A stretch of 64,000 nt of DNA from positions 434,001 through 498,000 of the forward strand of contig CBFFRP010000150.1 of the NCBI GenBank assembly GCA_965644295.1. Reading direction: 5' to 3'. Made by a program: the position numbers and the translations under genes. The notes under the pieces were generated by a model. It made no database searches and had not been told where the DNA came from. It was given only the letters and a program-made list of their open reading frames with translations. Positions 32,858-46,746 of this stretch are shown piece after piece; within the stretch, counting starts at the first letter, position 1; every line of letters begins with the position of its first letter. The DNA is from Paraphysomonas bandaiensis. Taxonomy: Eukaryota; Chrysophyceae.

Positions 32858-34364
32858 TTAGATGAAACTATCCTCGTAGTTATCGTAGTCTTCCGCCTCG
32901 TCATCGTCGTCGTCATCCATCATCGCATTGTCCATCTCTGCAGCGATTTCCATCTCCGTAAAGTCCACCCTCCAGCGCAATAGGCCACCAATTCCACCAA
33001 AACCTTTACAAAACTGTGAGCCCTCCTGAGATCTATCAGTCACGAACTCGAGGTTGGCACCGAATTTTTTGTACTCATTGGCAAGCCACTCTACAAGGGA
33101 GAGTTTATCGATAATCTCTAGTTCAACTCCCGTGACCGGGTCATGGAAATGTACGTCATTTTGTTCCTGTTCAGGGGTTAGGTGTAAAACCTTTTCTTCC
33201 TGGGTACTCGTGTTACGGACTGTCAATCGATTCACCGACAAGTTCTCCCAAACTATCAAGGTTTCAACTGCACTCATCTCTAGCGCCTGCAGGGTGTCAG
33301 AAACCATGAAGCAGTACTTCCCTGTGTCCTGATTAATTTCATCAAAGTACTTCTGAAGAAGTTTCTTCTCCTGTACCAACTTGACATTGGCAAGGGACTC
33401 GGCTGACAACTCGATCGCCTGATTAAACCCTGGGTCCATGCCGTACGAAACATCCACTGTCTTTATCACTGCTCGTGCTAACCGAGGATCAAAGTGATCC
33501 GAATTTAGCAGATCAGTCTTGAAATCAGCCGATCCCGCCATTACCAACCCCGTAACATTGACCTTGTTGTCTGAGAGGAAAAGCTGTACCGCTAATTCAG
33601 CACATTTACGTACGTAATTGTGCCTTTTCTCCATACGCAAACGAGCGAAACGCAACGCTGACTGACCACCACGTCCGTGTTTTTTTGGAAGCTCTACTGT
33701 GAATTTGTGAAGTACATCACGGGTGTTTCCCTGAAGGGTTCCAAACAAACAGCCGTTACCGTCCATAACGATGAAGCCGAACTTATCGTCATCTTCAAGA
33801 AGCTCGTTAAGTGCCTATTCATGTGTCACAACAGTTTTTAAATTCCCAACAAACTATATTACCTCAGTATGAAATTTGTTGTCACATAAGTATAAAGATG
33901 TATTAATAGGTCTGAATGGCTCAAAATCGATGTTTACTCTCTTTTCCTTGCCATCATCTGTCAGAATCGTTCCACAGTATAAAACGAGACCATTAGGAGG
34001 AACCCGATTATACAGTTTAAGCTTTTGCTGAGTAGATGTAATCGCACCAAGCACAGACAACCTATTCACACGAGACTTAATATTGGATGCGGTTCCGTAC
34101 TCGTTGGCAAGCATTGTACTAATCCGCGATATCTAACACAGTGAACACGTTACTATATGAAAATATGTCTAATGAATCATACCTGATCTCGTGGGGGGAT
34201 GATGAGTGATATCATACTCGTGCCGTTCCTAATTTATATTAGCTCAGCATAATAATGACCACGTTCACTTACCCTCTAGCAGCTTGCAAGCTCTTAATGA
34301 GCTTCTTGACTTTCCACATCTCCACCTGTCTGTCCTGGTCATCATCTCCATCCTTAGCTGACAT
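32858..34364 (-). CDS. eRF1: Eukaryotic peptide chain release factor 1
   Basis: Four exons: 34364-34273, 34228-34183, 34132-33863 and 33814-32858. Product 454 residues, TAA stop. Stop-codon recognition motifs are intact: [25 protein letters not shown] (TASNIKS) and [10 protein letters not shown] (the YxCxxxF motif). The catalytic GGQ sits in [20 protein letters not shown]. These are the forms found in organisms with the universal code, consistent with TAA, TAG and TGA all ending genes here. The C-terminal domain that binds eRF3 is complete ([15 protein letters not shown]). An acidic Asp-rich tail ([18 protein letters not shown]) is longer than usual. eRF1 decodes all three stops in the ribosomal A site and triggers peptide release. 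Confidence 0.98.
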
Positions 34365-35033
34365 ATTATACTCGTATTTGTTTTATAATACAATGAATAT
34401 GAATGAATAAGTTGATCTATACGCTATTTCTATATATAAACCCCTCTAATCGTCAAGGTGAAGGCAGTGCAGTGGAATATACACTCCACTCCACAGGTGG
34501 GCAGCATTCCCCTGCTGTTCTATACGGATTGGCAGGTACTTACATCAATGGCTCAAAATCAATCGTGGGATTAGTAATACCGTATTACATGCGTATTCCA
34601 GTATACTGTATATGACCCCCTACAGTGTATGTTCACAAGGAAGAATGGATGCATTTTATTGGCTGATTATGTTCTGTTTGTAGTCCACCATCTGCATTGA
34701 TACATACATATACGTACCAGAGTACAGCCAGTCTATGTATAGTATAGAGCAGTATAGTATGTGTTGTACCTATACGGTATACTGCTGTACTGTACTGCTG
34801 TACTGTATGTATGACAGGAAGGGTTCCATTATGATGTGGCAGAGAGTTCACTCCATTCCAATCTGGGACTCTGCATGGCACAGCGAATCACTGGAACCGA
34901 TAAGAACATTAATTCTGGTATTCCTGTGACTATCAGTCTCTTATTAACTGTATATAAATGAGACAGACTCATAGCATTACTTGTTATTAATTGATTACGG
35001 TATATATATATCTACGCTGGATATATCTGCGCC
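34365..35033. promoter_or_regulatory. Divergent intergenic space with two CTGCTGTA motifs
   Basis: Between eRF1 (-) and the prominin-like gene (+). CTGCTGTA starts at 34782 and 34795, preceded by TATACGGTATA; CCTGCTGTTCTATACGG lies at 34512. Shared architecture with the other head-to-head spaces. Confidence 0.45.
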
Positions 35034-38000
35034 ATGGATCTTATTCGCGTCAATAGCAATATGGATACTACCTCATCTGATCTAGGATCATACGATACAT
35101 TTGAGTGCACGGGATCAGGCTCGAATCGATCGTGTTCCTTCACGACAGAAAGCTTAAATGATTACATGGAGGTATATACATCTCATCATGCTTTTAGTTA
35201 TGTATATTGTAACAGTCTTGTCTAATCAGGGTGTTGCTTTCTATGGAATTTTGAATATAATAGCTCTAGTTGTTCTTGTACTATTTGTATTTGGTTATTT
35301 TGTTTACTTTGTGGTGATACTGGTCTTGAAAAGGAAGGCGGGACGGGATGAGAAACACCGACACGATAGTTCCCCACTGCTTAAAACATCCCAGACTACC
35401 AAATCTCGTCTACGCACCATTCGCACAGGAATGCTGATTTTCTCCTTGTGCAGTATTTTTACGCTTTTTATGCTCAACACATTTCTGGGAAACTATGGTC
35501 TGTCTGAAGGCAGTTATACTGTGGTGGAAGCTGGAGATGGAGCTCAGCACGTAATTGAAGGTATGGAAGCCTCTACCACCGGATTCACTCAACGGACTGG
35601 CTACTCTGTTATTTCTCCGTTTCTTGCTACATCAAACTACACCATTAACGAAGCAACAGATTTGCCCAGATCTCTTGGGAGCTTCAAGCGCATCAACGAG
35701 ACTTTACCGGATTTACCAGATGCGACTGCATTCCTATCACATGTCATCCACATCCTGCATCGTGCGGACAACATAACCCAGTACACAGTGAGTGTGATGT
35801 CGAAGACTCACACCTTTTTGTGGCTGGAGAAACGTGTGTATTCTTTACACTCTGATCTACAGTCTGATATAAATGATCACTTAGACCCCTTACTGCAGCG
35901 CATGTATTCAACTCTCGACTCTATAAACAACACTTATACAGAGTTTCGACAACAGGTGGTGGCGTTAGTGGGTGATGGTCACACTGGAGGTTCAATTCGG
36001 AAAGCTCATACTGCATTGGCGGACGTTCAGCGAGCACCTGAGGGTTCACTTCCCAGTGTCAGAACTTTCAAGGATGCAGCATCCGGTTCATACGGGACAG
36101 TGTCACGCATGCAGGCGGGTAAAATGGATGGCGAGCCAGAGGAGGTGGAGTTGTTAACGGGTCGATTAACAGCAATCCATCGCAATATTAGTAGATTGCC
36201 AGATATGGCTGCCCTCGCCGAAAGTGTGTTGGAGATAAATGCGACAGTAGCGGATATACGAAGCCGGGACGGTCTATTGAATCGTTTGCGAGAAACGGTG
36301 CGCAATTTCCAGCAACAGATAGCCAATATTCCGCCGATATCAGTAGTATCTGATCGCGTAGACGACATCCTCGATATTATTCATGTTATACTAGAACAGG
36401 CCGACGACGTAGTTACTATATTAAAGGATTACTTACAACTCTTTAACGGAGTTCCCGACGACATCGAGAAGCTGGCTGGATTTCTGGACGAATTGGGTAC
36501 TGCAAAGCGCTTGCTCCCCCACATAGGAGTTATCGTCTCACAATTGGATGGAATAAATCATACTATTATGGAGTTGCCTGGTGGTCTTGCACACGTTTCG
36601 AACAACTTCGTTAAATTCAATAAGAGCGCCACGACACTGCTGGATGACAGGTATGGCACGGTTGCGAAACTTAACGAACTCAATTCCACCTGTGCGCGGT
36701 ACTTGAGTGTGGGAAATGCCTCCATAGCTCCTATGACTGATGCTCTACAGGATCTAAATGATACCATTCATGACTATGACCTACGGGAAATTGTTTCGCA
36801 GTTAAATGATACTGTGAATAGTCTCAGATCTATTAGATTCAATCAGACTCTGCAATTCATTGATGCCGTAGATGACAAACTGTCCGCTATGGACTTGTCA
36901 GAAGACACAATAGACTGGTTATATTATTGTCACGACAAGATCCAGCTGGTGTCGAGATATTTGGGCCGTACTGTGGACCCCACTGAAGGTGGCAAGTCGG
37001 GGAACTCAGCCGGGGATTATATACTTCTCTCGCAGGGGTACTGTGACAACGACGACAGTGTGTATTGCAAGGACGACAATGATTGTACCGGGGACGGAGT
37101 CTGTACACGGAAAGGCAAGTATCGGTGTGCTAAGGAAGGGAAAAAGTCCTGTACCTCGGACACACAATGCCAAAGATATTGCTTGGCAGACTCTGTAGTT
37201 TCCACAAATATTTTGGGAGGTCTTCAGGCATTTACCACATCGAAATCAAGTATCGATATGGGACCAGTTTTGGAACCCCTTGAAACAGTCATGGAGATAG
37301 GAGACATGGACTTCCAAACACAGGAAGACAGGTTTCATCGAGCTCACGACTATGTGTACAGCATTAATACTACAAGTTTAAAACAAGCTTTGCATCGCAT
37401 CAAGGATTTAATGGATAAAATAAATATCACTGAACAAGTTCAATATATTGAGGATGCAAGGGAAGAAATATCGGAGGCTGATATTCCGTCCTATATCGAT
37501 GTGCTGGAAAAGTACCGTTCTCGGACGGGAGAAATGAAAGACAGAGTAGCTGATATTCTAGCTGATGCAATTAAAAAATTTGAGGCACTCAATTTTTTCC
37601 TTTTTTCAAACTCACAGCTATCTCAAAGGATTAGAAGCTTGTCCCGCTCTTCGTTAGCGACCAAGCTGAAGGCCTCGGGGCCTTATGACATGATAGTCTA
37701 TATGGCACAACAAATGGATTACATGTCACTGTACTTTCACAACTCGGAGGCAGACTTCGCTGTTCCACTCAGTAATTATTCCGATATGATACCTGGACAG
37801 GTACATCTCTTGGACAAGGCCGGTTCGTATGAAGGATCAGGCTACTACGAAAATAATAAACACGGATCATTATTCTACCTGATGAAACTTTTCAAACCCG
37901 CTACATTGGTTGACGTTGATAACCCACTTGCGCGGGGTGTATTTGTGGATTCCCATGGCGATACTTATGCCAACAACACCTATTGTCTCTCCTCGAGCTG

Positions 38001-39612
38001 CATTGAGCACACTGTGAACGTGTTAAACTCTGAGCCCTTGAGTAATTGGAACACCGAGCTTCCAGTGTATGTGTCTGCTGCAGATGGGCCTGTGCTTAGT
38101 GACACCAGTAGAGAAACACTACTATTGCTGCTGTGGATACCCGTGCTATGTTTGCTTCCGATAGGAGGTACGTTGGCAGTTGTGGGATATGCCCCTAAAG
38201 TTAGCAGGCTAGCAAAGCTCCGGTTGTCGCGTTGCTTTACTGGTTGCGTGTCTTGTCATATACCTGTTATTCTTATTCTGACAGCTATTGTATTCCCCCT
38301 GGTAGTTATGGTAAACGATACGTGTTCGACCTGGTCTGGAGTTGGTGACACGTATATCACGACTTACGGCGACGATTTTTGTAGCAATCAGTTTTCAGGT
38401 GTTGGAACTTTGAGAGATTGTAGGTTCAATGTCTCTGTACCACAAGTAGCCGGAGGAGGTGATATCTCTGTTTCATTGGATATTTTGGCAATGTATCGAG
38501 GAATATTTTCGCACGACTGCGATTCGAATCCAGATGCCGTTGCAAATGTTGTGCGGTCCCTTGCAGTTCAGGTTCAAGACATTCCTACAAATGCAGCTAA
38601 CGAGTTTATATCGACCACCCTAAGTGATTATACACTTCGGCCAGGCTCGATGACTGTAATAAACTCGACAACTGAAAATACGGGTGCTGCACTGAAATCT
38701 TTTTTAATGGCATCCAGTGCAAATAGCTTGAATTGTGAAGCTCTATCCAGTGTTATAAGCGATGTTGAGTATGTGACTTGCGACTCTATTGTGGAGCCTA
38801 TTCTGTGGATAGTTGGTACATGGTATCTCTGCGCGTGGGTATTAGTATGTTGCGCTCTCCCTGCTGGGTGTGGATATTCCTGGGAGTATAGTACAAAGCA
38901 GAAGTGGGCTGCCAGGAAGACTTCGAGAGCGGCGGACTCGGATTCGAGTCACTCTGATATGGATGATACGCGTAGTAGTGGCTCTCAAGTCGGAAGTGAT
39001 TCGTCTTCTGTTTCAAATGAGCGGACTCGATCTGATGCTGGTGTACTATCGAGAATTAGTAAAAATTATCGATCGCTCTCAGAAGTAATACTTGGTTGTG
39101 AGTATGCTGTGATGAGAGGTCACAATGAAGAGGCCTGTTCTGATAACAAGGAGGTAGAGATGGCACAATACGATACGGATGAAGAAGGGACCATGTTAGG
39201 AAGTGGAACAGATATATCAAGTAACACTGATGGAGATAATGATAATGGGTTGTTGTCTCGATTGAGCACCAAATTGCATGGAGTCGTTGGGTTATTGAGT
39301 GGGGATGTTTCGGCTATGCTTGGCCGCTCCATGTCACATGACAATGAGAGTCGGGGCTCAGAAGTTAATGCAGATGAAACAACACAAAGTAACAATGGTT
39401 TTGACAATTCTGATGAGTGTGTCTCCGTGGATAACGGGAGACTGTCTCGTTTGAGCAGTAGGCTAAAGGGGGTTGCGAATATGTTTAGAGGAGATTATAC
39501 TGATTTTAACGATGATGATGATGATAATGTCGTTACACACCAGGAATGGGTTGATCCCGTATCAGACAGAGGACAACAGAGGGATCATCATACGCTTGAT
39601 AGTAAAGTCTAG
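35034..39612 (+). CDS. Prominin-like five-span membrane protein
   Basis: Two exons, 35034-35171 and 35230-39612, 1506 residues. Hydrophobic spans: residues about 55-80 (LVLFVFGYFVYFVVILVL), 105-128 (GMLIFSLCSIFTLFML), two close spans near 1010-1075 (LLLLWIPVLCLLPIGGTLAV; ILILTAIVFPLVVMV) and one near 1245 (ILWIVGTWYLCAWVLVCC). This 1+1, large loop, 1+1, second loop, 1, tail order is that of prominins, cholesterol-binding proteins of microvilli and ciliary membranes. The first loop, about 880 residues, is helical with many N-glycosylation sites and contains a Cys-rich insert at nt 37040-37185 (YCKDDNDCTGDGVC, CTSDTQCQRYC). The acidic, Ser-rich C-terminal tail carries three copies of an LSRxS-x7-GV-like motif. 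Sequence identity with prominin was judged from topology only; it could be another multi-span family. Confidence 0.5.
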
Positions 39613-40895
39613 TCGTTTTCATATAGAAAAATGATTATTGGCTGGCAGCAGCTAATATTTTGTGGTCAGTATACAATGTATAACCAATTTCGTGTATCAT
39701 TCAGAATTAGTAGCAATGTACCGTGCTACTCTCAAATAATTTGATATTTTTGTGTTGAATCATTGCGCATGACTTGATTATACCTGATTGCACGAGAGAA
39801 AGCTTATATTTACATGCAGACTTTCTCAGTGCTCGGTATATATGTATATATCCGTAATCAATCATTACTTTTGTTCTCTTCCCATAAAGATAAGAACATT
39901 GAACATATCTAGTTTGGTTGCAGATGTTATTATCGTTCCTATTATGTACAGCTCCCGAGCTAGGTAGTTACTATAAACCATCATGGAAGAACAACAGTTG
40001 TTTTGATATATTACGTTTTTGCACTACTTAGTGAAAGAAGCATTGGTGTATGTGTGTGTGTCGTACCGTAACGTCAATGGAATTGTAACCATAGTAATGT
40101 TGACTACGTATACCTCAACAAAGTCAACTCGCACTTTTTCGTGGTGTTCTGGGTTCTGGGGGATAAGTACCGGAGATATTTCTGCATATATAATGAGCAG
40201 ATGAGCAGATAATTTCTGCCTAATAGCCGAATAATTGTGTGGTACAAGGTACATGGGACACTAATATAAGTGTCACTTGTGTAGACTGATGACTGACGAA
40301 TAAACATGCACCTGTGATCTGTGACAGGGCCCACCTCAAGGACATCCGGGGTATTGGGCTGTCTGCTGAAGTTAAGCATCCGGGCTGTTCACCTTCTTAA
40401 GGACTCAAAAATCTTGAAATCAGCAGATGTCAGGTATATCAACTAATCATAAGACATGCACTACTACTACGACTACATCATATCATTTTAATGTGACACA
40501 AGTAATATGACCTTGTACTAAAATGTTTTAATTTTCCTTCGTTACTACGTGTTATAAAAATCTTTTTTTTATTGAAACGACTATAGAGGAAAGTCAGGAA
40601 GTTCATTGTACATGCTCAAGCGTGTTGAAAACTAAGCGCTCTTCCATTTTCTAGTAGGGGTAACAAGTGTGTTTTGTGCTCTAACCATTCAAAAACCAAA
40701 ATTGCAGGAATGAGCGAACATGCATATTGCCGTGAAATGAGCTTGCTACATCACTATTATAGCCTAGGAGGTATAGCGGTTGTCGGAGGAAGTGTGCGTC
40801 CTTTAAGTCTCAAAATTAATTAGTATAGTTAAGGCTACGTACGATCGTACAATCAACATTACGAACCTGAAATCAATACAATCATACACAGTACT
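39613..40895. other. Convergent intergenic space with a dispersed repeat
   Basis: Contains the A-module copy at 40105-40420. The rest is AT-rich with no recognised feature. Confidence 0.5.
40105..40420 (+). repeat. Dispersed repeat, module A only
   Basis: Shows GTGGTGTTCTGGGTTCTGGG, GATAAGTACCGGAGATATTT, GTGTGGTACAAGGTACATGG and CATCCGGGGTATTGGGCTG in the order of the 11.4- and 24.6-kb copies, but lacks module B after CATCCGGGCTGTTCACC. It carries a tandem duplication of GGTTCTGG. Confidence 0.7.
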
Positions 40896-43800
40896 TTACG
40901 CTCCATCTCTAAACGATACAGGGTCTGGAAAATGCATATTATCGTCAATACCTTTTCTGCGTTGTTCACTGATCATTTCAGAGCCAGCTTGGACCCATTG
41001 ACTCTCCGGATGAACACGAGAAGCCCCGACAGGGACATAGCCTTTCACTTTAGGTTTAAATGATGAAGGTAAAACAGACACTTCAGAGACCATATCTTTA
41101 CAATCATCTACTACAGGCTGTTTAGTGGTACCTAACGGTGTATAAGTACCCGCTGTTGATGTTTTAATAATTCTCTTAGGTTTAGATATCGATGCCGATA
41201 TATCTTCGCCAAGTGCCATCTTTCCATTCCTCCTCAGTAGAGGAAGTTCTAACTTCTTTACTACCTGCTGGACAGTCTCAGGATTTCCATATACTAATAT
41301 TCTATCATCTCCGTTGACAATGGTGTCCACTGGTGGATTGGTAAACACATATGGCAGAATAGCTTCGTTCCGAGGTAAAGGGGTTCTGTAAAGAGCAAGG
41401 GGGAGTAGCTGATAAACAACAAGTATTAGCATGAATTCAACAACTCGTGCGTTGATAAACTTACACATCTGGAGTTCAGTGCCCGAAATAGATCACCGTA
41501 TTTTCTCCCAAAAAAAGTGTTAGGGACGGTAACATGGAGTAACATCTGCATATCTTGACCGCATACAAGTTTTTCACACAGTTGGGGTGTAATAGTTCCA
41601 AAAAAACTCTGAAAAAACTCATTAGGCAGTACATTCCATTGCTAAGTTCATACCTGGCATAGCATAGAATCAAAAGACGAAGGTACAATTGCTCTGCCAG
41701 CAGCAAATATTGGCAAGACATGATGAGAATCATCGACGTCCCAATAGTTGCCATTCTGAGTCTACACCAAAATCATAATGAGCTTAACATCTGAGGTGAG
41801 GATAAACCTATACCTTCTTTTGTTCTTTCTTTGTGCTAACAACAGGGGTATGACTACGGACCATAGATGTCTTCGACTTTTGTCCGCTGCTATTTTGTTG
41901 AGGCCCTACAGACAGACGCCGCATTGCTGCACTTTGCCTCCGCCTACTAAACTTTCCCGCGGTTAGTTGGATACATTCTTTGTGTTGGTCCAATACTGCT
42001 TCAGTCTTCATGTGACCAAGAAGAACATCAACGTCGATACTATTTCTGAACTTGTAGTTTCCTTTCAAACACGATGCAAGTCCGGTTCCTGTATCGCCCC
42101 AAAGCGGCCCACGACTTGTAACGTCGCGTTCAAGTTTACTCCGCCGTACAATTGCAGAGTTTAGAACCCCCATATTGTTCGGGCATGATAGTTCGACAGT
42201 AAAAAAGACGTCCCGAGGCACAAATCTCTCGACCTTAAGGTACTTAAATATGGCATCCGAGTCCACATTGGAGGTTTCATCCACATTTATTCGCTCCCTC
42301 GAGGCAAGAAGAACAAGGGCATAAGCTGCCCGCACATTCATCAACGTTAGCTCTTGATTCGACGACACATTACTGTCCAAGAAATACACATCATCGTATC
42401 GGCTCTGAATTTGGCGCCACTTCCTCGGCTCACCAGGATTAACGATTAAGATTGGGTGGTACGCATCGTCAACTACCAGCGGTTTTCTCAACTCACTCAC
42501 AAGTAAAAGTATGTGATCCATACAACCAAAAAATATTATATGGCCTTTGAGATCAGCCGCATCGTAAATTTCTTCAGATGGCGCTCCAAATCTGGGCACG
42601 GATTTCTGAACAGAGTCATTTGAAAACTGAGGCAAAGCGGCATCAAGCGATCCTCTGCGGCTTTGGTTTGCCAGGACGGGCGCAGTCCGCATAACTGCTG
42701 CCACTCTGCGGGCGATTCCGCTTCCAGAAGGGCCAGATTGAGCAGCGGTGCTTTGAATGATTTCTCCTGCGCCAGATTCGCTTCTTCCGAACTTTCTGCT
42801 TGTAGATTTCTTCACGCTCTCACCCCGTTTGTTGTCCTCATCATGAATACTGCTCGTACGTGTAGAAAGAACTCTTCGAAGTTTCCGCTTTTCTTCCTTA
42901 TCTGCTTTAAATTTCGATACCAGCGATGCAATACTCGGGTTCTGAGAACTTAAATCTACGGAGGAGATAACTTCTCCAGAAGGTTGCTCTACCGGTGTCG
43001 ACAAATCTTTTGTTGGGGACGGACTCATGGCGGACTCTGTTTTTAACGCCGCCATTCTCGCCAACATGGCCACATCTTTTACAGACCTCTTACCCTTCCG
43101 CTTGGACATAGAATTTAATCGTGTCTGTTGCAGTGCCGCCACAATACTCGCCGGTTTTGTCGTTGCTGCAATACTTGGGGAGTTCAATGCACCAATCGTA
43201 CTCTGCTGAACTGCTTTTCGCGCAACCATCGCAAATTTTCCTTTGGCTCCATCAACCCCCGTGGTTTGAGCATTAACTGTGCGGACAAGTGCAGCAGCTT
43301 GCTTGAGGGACTTCAGCTTGTTCTTTTTGCTAATCATATTCTTCATGCTCTTCATATTCGTCATTTTCCCTGAGGAAGACTTCATTTGCAGTAGAGCTTT
43401 TTTTGATACACTAGGAATGTCCCGCATATCCCGCAGCTGAGGAGAATTGTTATCATCAAGCAAGTCAAGTGTCTCATCGTTAACACTAACGAAGCAGTCA
43501 GCTGCGTCATCGAGGTCTCGATCTAGTTGTAGCTTGACTGGTGGACTCTGAGATTCCAGTGACAATTCTGATTTCACTGTCGTAGGCTGTGATTGATCGT
43601 CATCAATAGAAAACTTCCTCATGAAATCGCCTCTTATAGAATCTACTTTGATCGTTGAGCTCGGCTTATCAACACTGACCACATTTTTGCAGCTAAAACC
43701 AACAGGATCAATAGGATGCTCAATGTAACCTAGGAAATCATCGTCATTCTCTTCAGACGAGTCAGTATCGAAACCAAATACGCCATTGTCCGCCACCTGG

Positions 43801-45935
43801 TTAAACACAGTGTCGCGCTTGCGTACAATCGCAAAATCACTATCAATTAAGTTTTGGGCCTTCTCCAGGTGCACAATATCTTTCATGTGGCTACTACTGG
43901 TAGATGCAGTGTGGACAACTGGAGCAGAACCTATCGAATCAATATTTCTGTGTCTCCTGACAGCAAACTGCTGCTCGGCGGAGATCATATTCTGCAACAT
44001 GCGGTCTACAAGTACAGAGTCTGTCATTGAATAGCCGATAGCACTGGCGACAGCATTGTTAGGGGCAAGCAGCACCCCGACGTTGAACTTTTCAAAGAAT
44101 GCCGACACTGACTTGAACTTCTTTCGCTCATACTGCCTCGGGTTGTAGTAAAATCCTTGGTCCTCTGAAGAGTATACTCCCACAAAAGTGCACTCGAACT
44201 CAATATATATGGCTTCTACCAAAAGGGACCAAGAAAATCCCAGCATTTGGAAGAAGTTGTGATCGATAGGTACGTAATAAAGCTCCATTCCTACCCCATA
44301 CGTATACTCGGATAGCCAATTGTCCCCAACTTTCTGGGCTGCGTACTTTCCACAGGTGGAGGAAAAACTGTGAAAGAGATTCTCGACGAGTGTCGCCAGG
44401 CCTGGGCATATTGCGTTTCTACACTGCAATGTGGTTTTATATTCGTCTAAACAAAGCACAAGATCCGCGTCACTGTCTTTCAGTAGATCTCGGTCCTGCG
44501 AACGCAACACTTGAACAAGACACTCCAGCCTGGCGTTGAAGTTATTTACAGAAAGGGTCCGCAGTACAGTAGCGGCATCATCCAGTAGAGCGTCTTCCTC
44601 ATCCACCTCCACATTACTCAGAAAGAGCATTCCCGAGGCGATGTCTGCACGGGCCTTCTGCAAATCTTCCATATTCAGTGCAGAACCTATAATATACGAA
44701 ACGCGGCTATCGAATAACGGCGAATGGATAAGGTCTTTCACTTCATCCACCGGCTCGGCGGGGCTCAGTATCACCAGGTGAAACTCCGGCGTGTTAGTCG
44801 CATATCGGTCTGGGTGAAAGAACTCCCGGAATACACGTGAGAGTTTAGATTTGTCATTCACGTGTCCACATAAAATGAGGTGGTTTTCATGTGGGCGGGC
44901 TTCATACGTGGTTCGAAAAGGAGAGTTCATTGAGAGAAGGGTTTGAAGCTTGTTAATCTGCATTGGAATAACTATAAGAGCGGCAATGATTAGCATCAAC
45001 GTCGCTATTCTAGAGGCATTATTTGTGGGATTAAAGTCGCCATATCCCACCACAGATATCGTCACAACTACGAAGTACAGACACTCAAAGAAGGCCAATG
45101 AGCGGCAGCGAATCTTCGATGGCTTATACTGCGTATCCTGCACATCGTGCAGGGCATAACAGTTGTTTTCACGGCAATCACATGTCGGATCATCGAATGA
45201 AGAGAAGTTCGAATCACAAGATGGCTCATACCCAGTTTTCTCATTTATGTACTGACAGTCGTAACTTAACTCATTTACATCGTTCTCTGTCAGATTAATG
45301 ACTCCAGCGGCAAGAAAAGTCAAGCTCAACAATGCAAGTATCAGAGTTATGATTTGTCGCTTTACACCACTAAACCCACCCAATAGACGAAACGTTCGCA
45401 ATATTCTAATAAGGCGCAATATTCTCGCAAACCGGAGCCATGATATGTTCGGAGCCTGTTGAATATATGTTAAATATACAGGGATTATTGTTACGATATC
45501 AATCCAAGCCATGGGAGACTTGAAGAAAGCAATCGTACTGCTCGCAATAAACCAACTGACTATGAAGTCCATAAGAAAGAACTGAGTAATAATGTTCTCA
45601 ATAATTGAATAGATTTGTAGCCAGAGGTATGAATCACGATAACTTTCTGCCACATAAATTGCGCATGCAAGTAGTGAAAGGACAACTTGTAATATATCCC
45701 AATACGTTCCGCCAAGAGAATTATACTTCAGCGATATTAAGTATTTTTTAAATGTACTGATATCATATGACCTGTGCTCAGCACAGAATATTCCCCAACA
45801 ACCCGCTTCTTTATTTAAATCATCGATTGCATGTGCTGACTGTGATTTTACTGAGAGGTAAGCCTCTGATTTCCCCATGTTAGATAGACGAGACTGGTTC
45901 ATACCAGTGTCCGGCACCTGTCTCTTAATAGACAT
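40896..45935 (-). CDS. BK (Slo)-type potassium channel with very long RCK linker
   Basis: Four exons: 45935-41814, 41761-41654, 41608-41465 and 41408-40896; about 1628 residues. Six membrane spans lie between residues 80 and 330, with an Arg-rich S4 (WLRFARILRLIRILRTFR, about 166-183) and the selectivity filter VGYGD at 296-300. The S5-pore linker is long and Cys-rich (six Cys between 227 and 277). A first RCK domain (HLILCGHVNDKSKLSRVF; DADLVLCLDEYK) and a second (GHIIFFGCMDHILLLVSEL) follow, with the family end YVFTNPPVDTIV and RILVYGNP. No S0 helix precedes S1. The RCK1-RCK2 linker is roughly 450 residues of Lys/Ser-rich sequence, much longer than in animal BK. Such channels gate K+ by voltage and intracellular ligands such as Ca2+. 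Exon 2 could instead start at 41755. Confidence 0.9.
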
Positions 45936-46746
45936 GTATGTAAACTATAGAGGGTCGCTATTACTATATAACAATAAGATAAGATGACAGGTGATCATAC
46001 AAGGCCCCTTATATACCCCGTAATGAGGTGATGTGTACTATACGACTGTATGAATACGATTAACAGGGAGATATTATCATCTATAGGATTTAATGGGTTC
46101 AAAGGAATGCCAGTGAATGTTTCCAATAAGTAACAGTATCAATTCATATAACAATACATTTGAATCTATCATCCACATGATAATATAACCGGCCCGACAA
46201 TATGTACATGTCTATATATATATATATATATGTATCACTGTCAATACCTCTTACGGTGTTGGCTATATGTTATGAAGCCCACTTCAACACCCTCCCTCAT
46301 GATTCCTCTGGTGAACTTCACCTTCCTCCCTCAAGTGCGTCATAATGTCATAACCATGTCGCTCATACTCAGCGTCTGTGTCAGTTGTAGCATTGTTCAC
46401 TGGATATACGGAGTATACGGTGACGTATTCTATTATCTATCAGTGACAAACGGAATTGTTAATTGTTGTTTTGTATACGGAGGTATACATAGAGTACAGT
46501 ACGGTAGTAGAGCTACAAATATTTGATGAGCAGGTACAGCAGTATAGCAGTGCCGCATATGTACTGCTGTGGTGTGTACATATAGACCCGCATGCATCCA
46601 TACACTACAACATAACCACCCGATCTCAATATATCTGCCTCTGTGTTGCAATTACATGAATAGAATGTCACACTTTAGACAGTAAACTTTGACTTCAGTT
46701 GATATCTATTCTATTCTGTGTTAGTGACAGTTGATTATAGAGAATC
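45936..46746. promoter_or_regulatory. Divergent intergenic space with TACAGCAG motif
   Basis: Between the channel (-) and the MAP kinase (+). TACAGCAG starts at 46535 and CTGCTGTG at 46564; GTATACGG occurs near 46415 and 46475. A TATATA run at 46212 may mark a microsatellite. Confidence 0.4.

Noticed and set aside
33054-33332. Plus-strand frame over eRF1
   Set aside because: Antisense shadow of a conserved exon.
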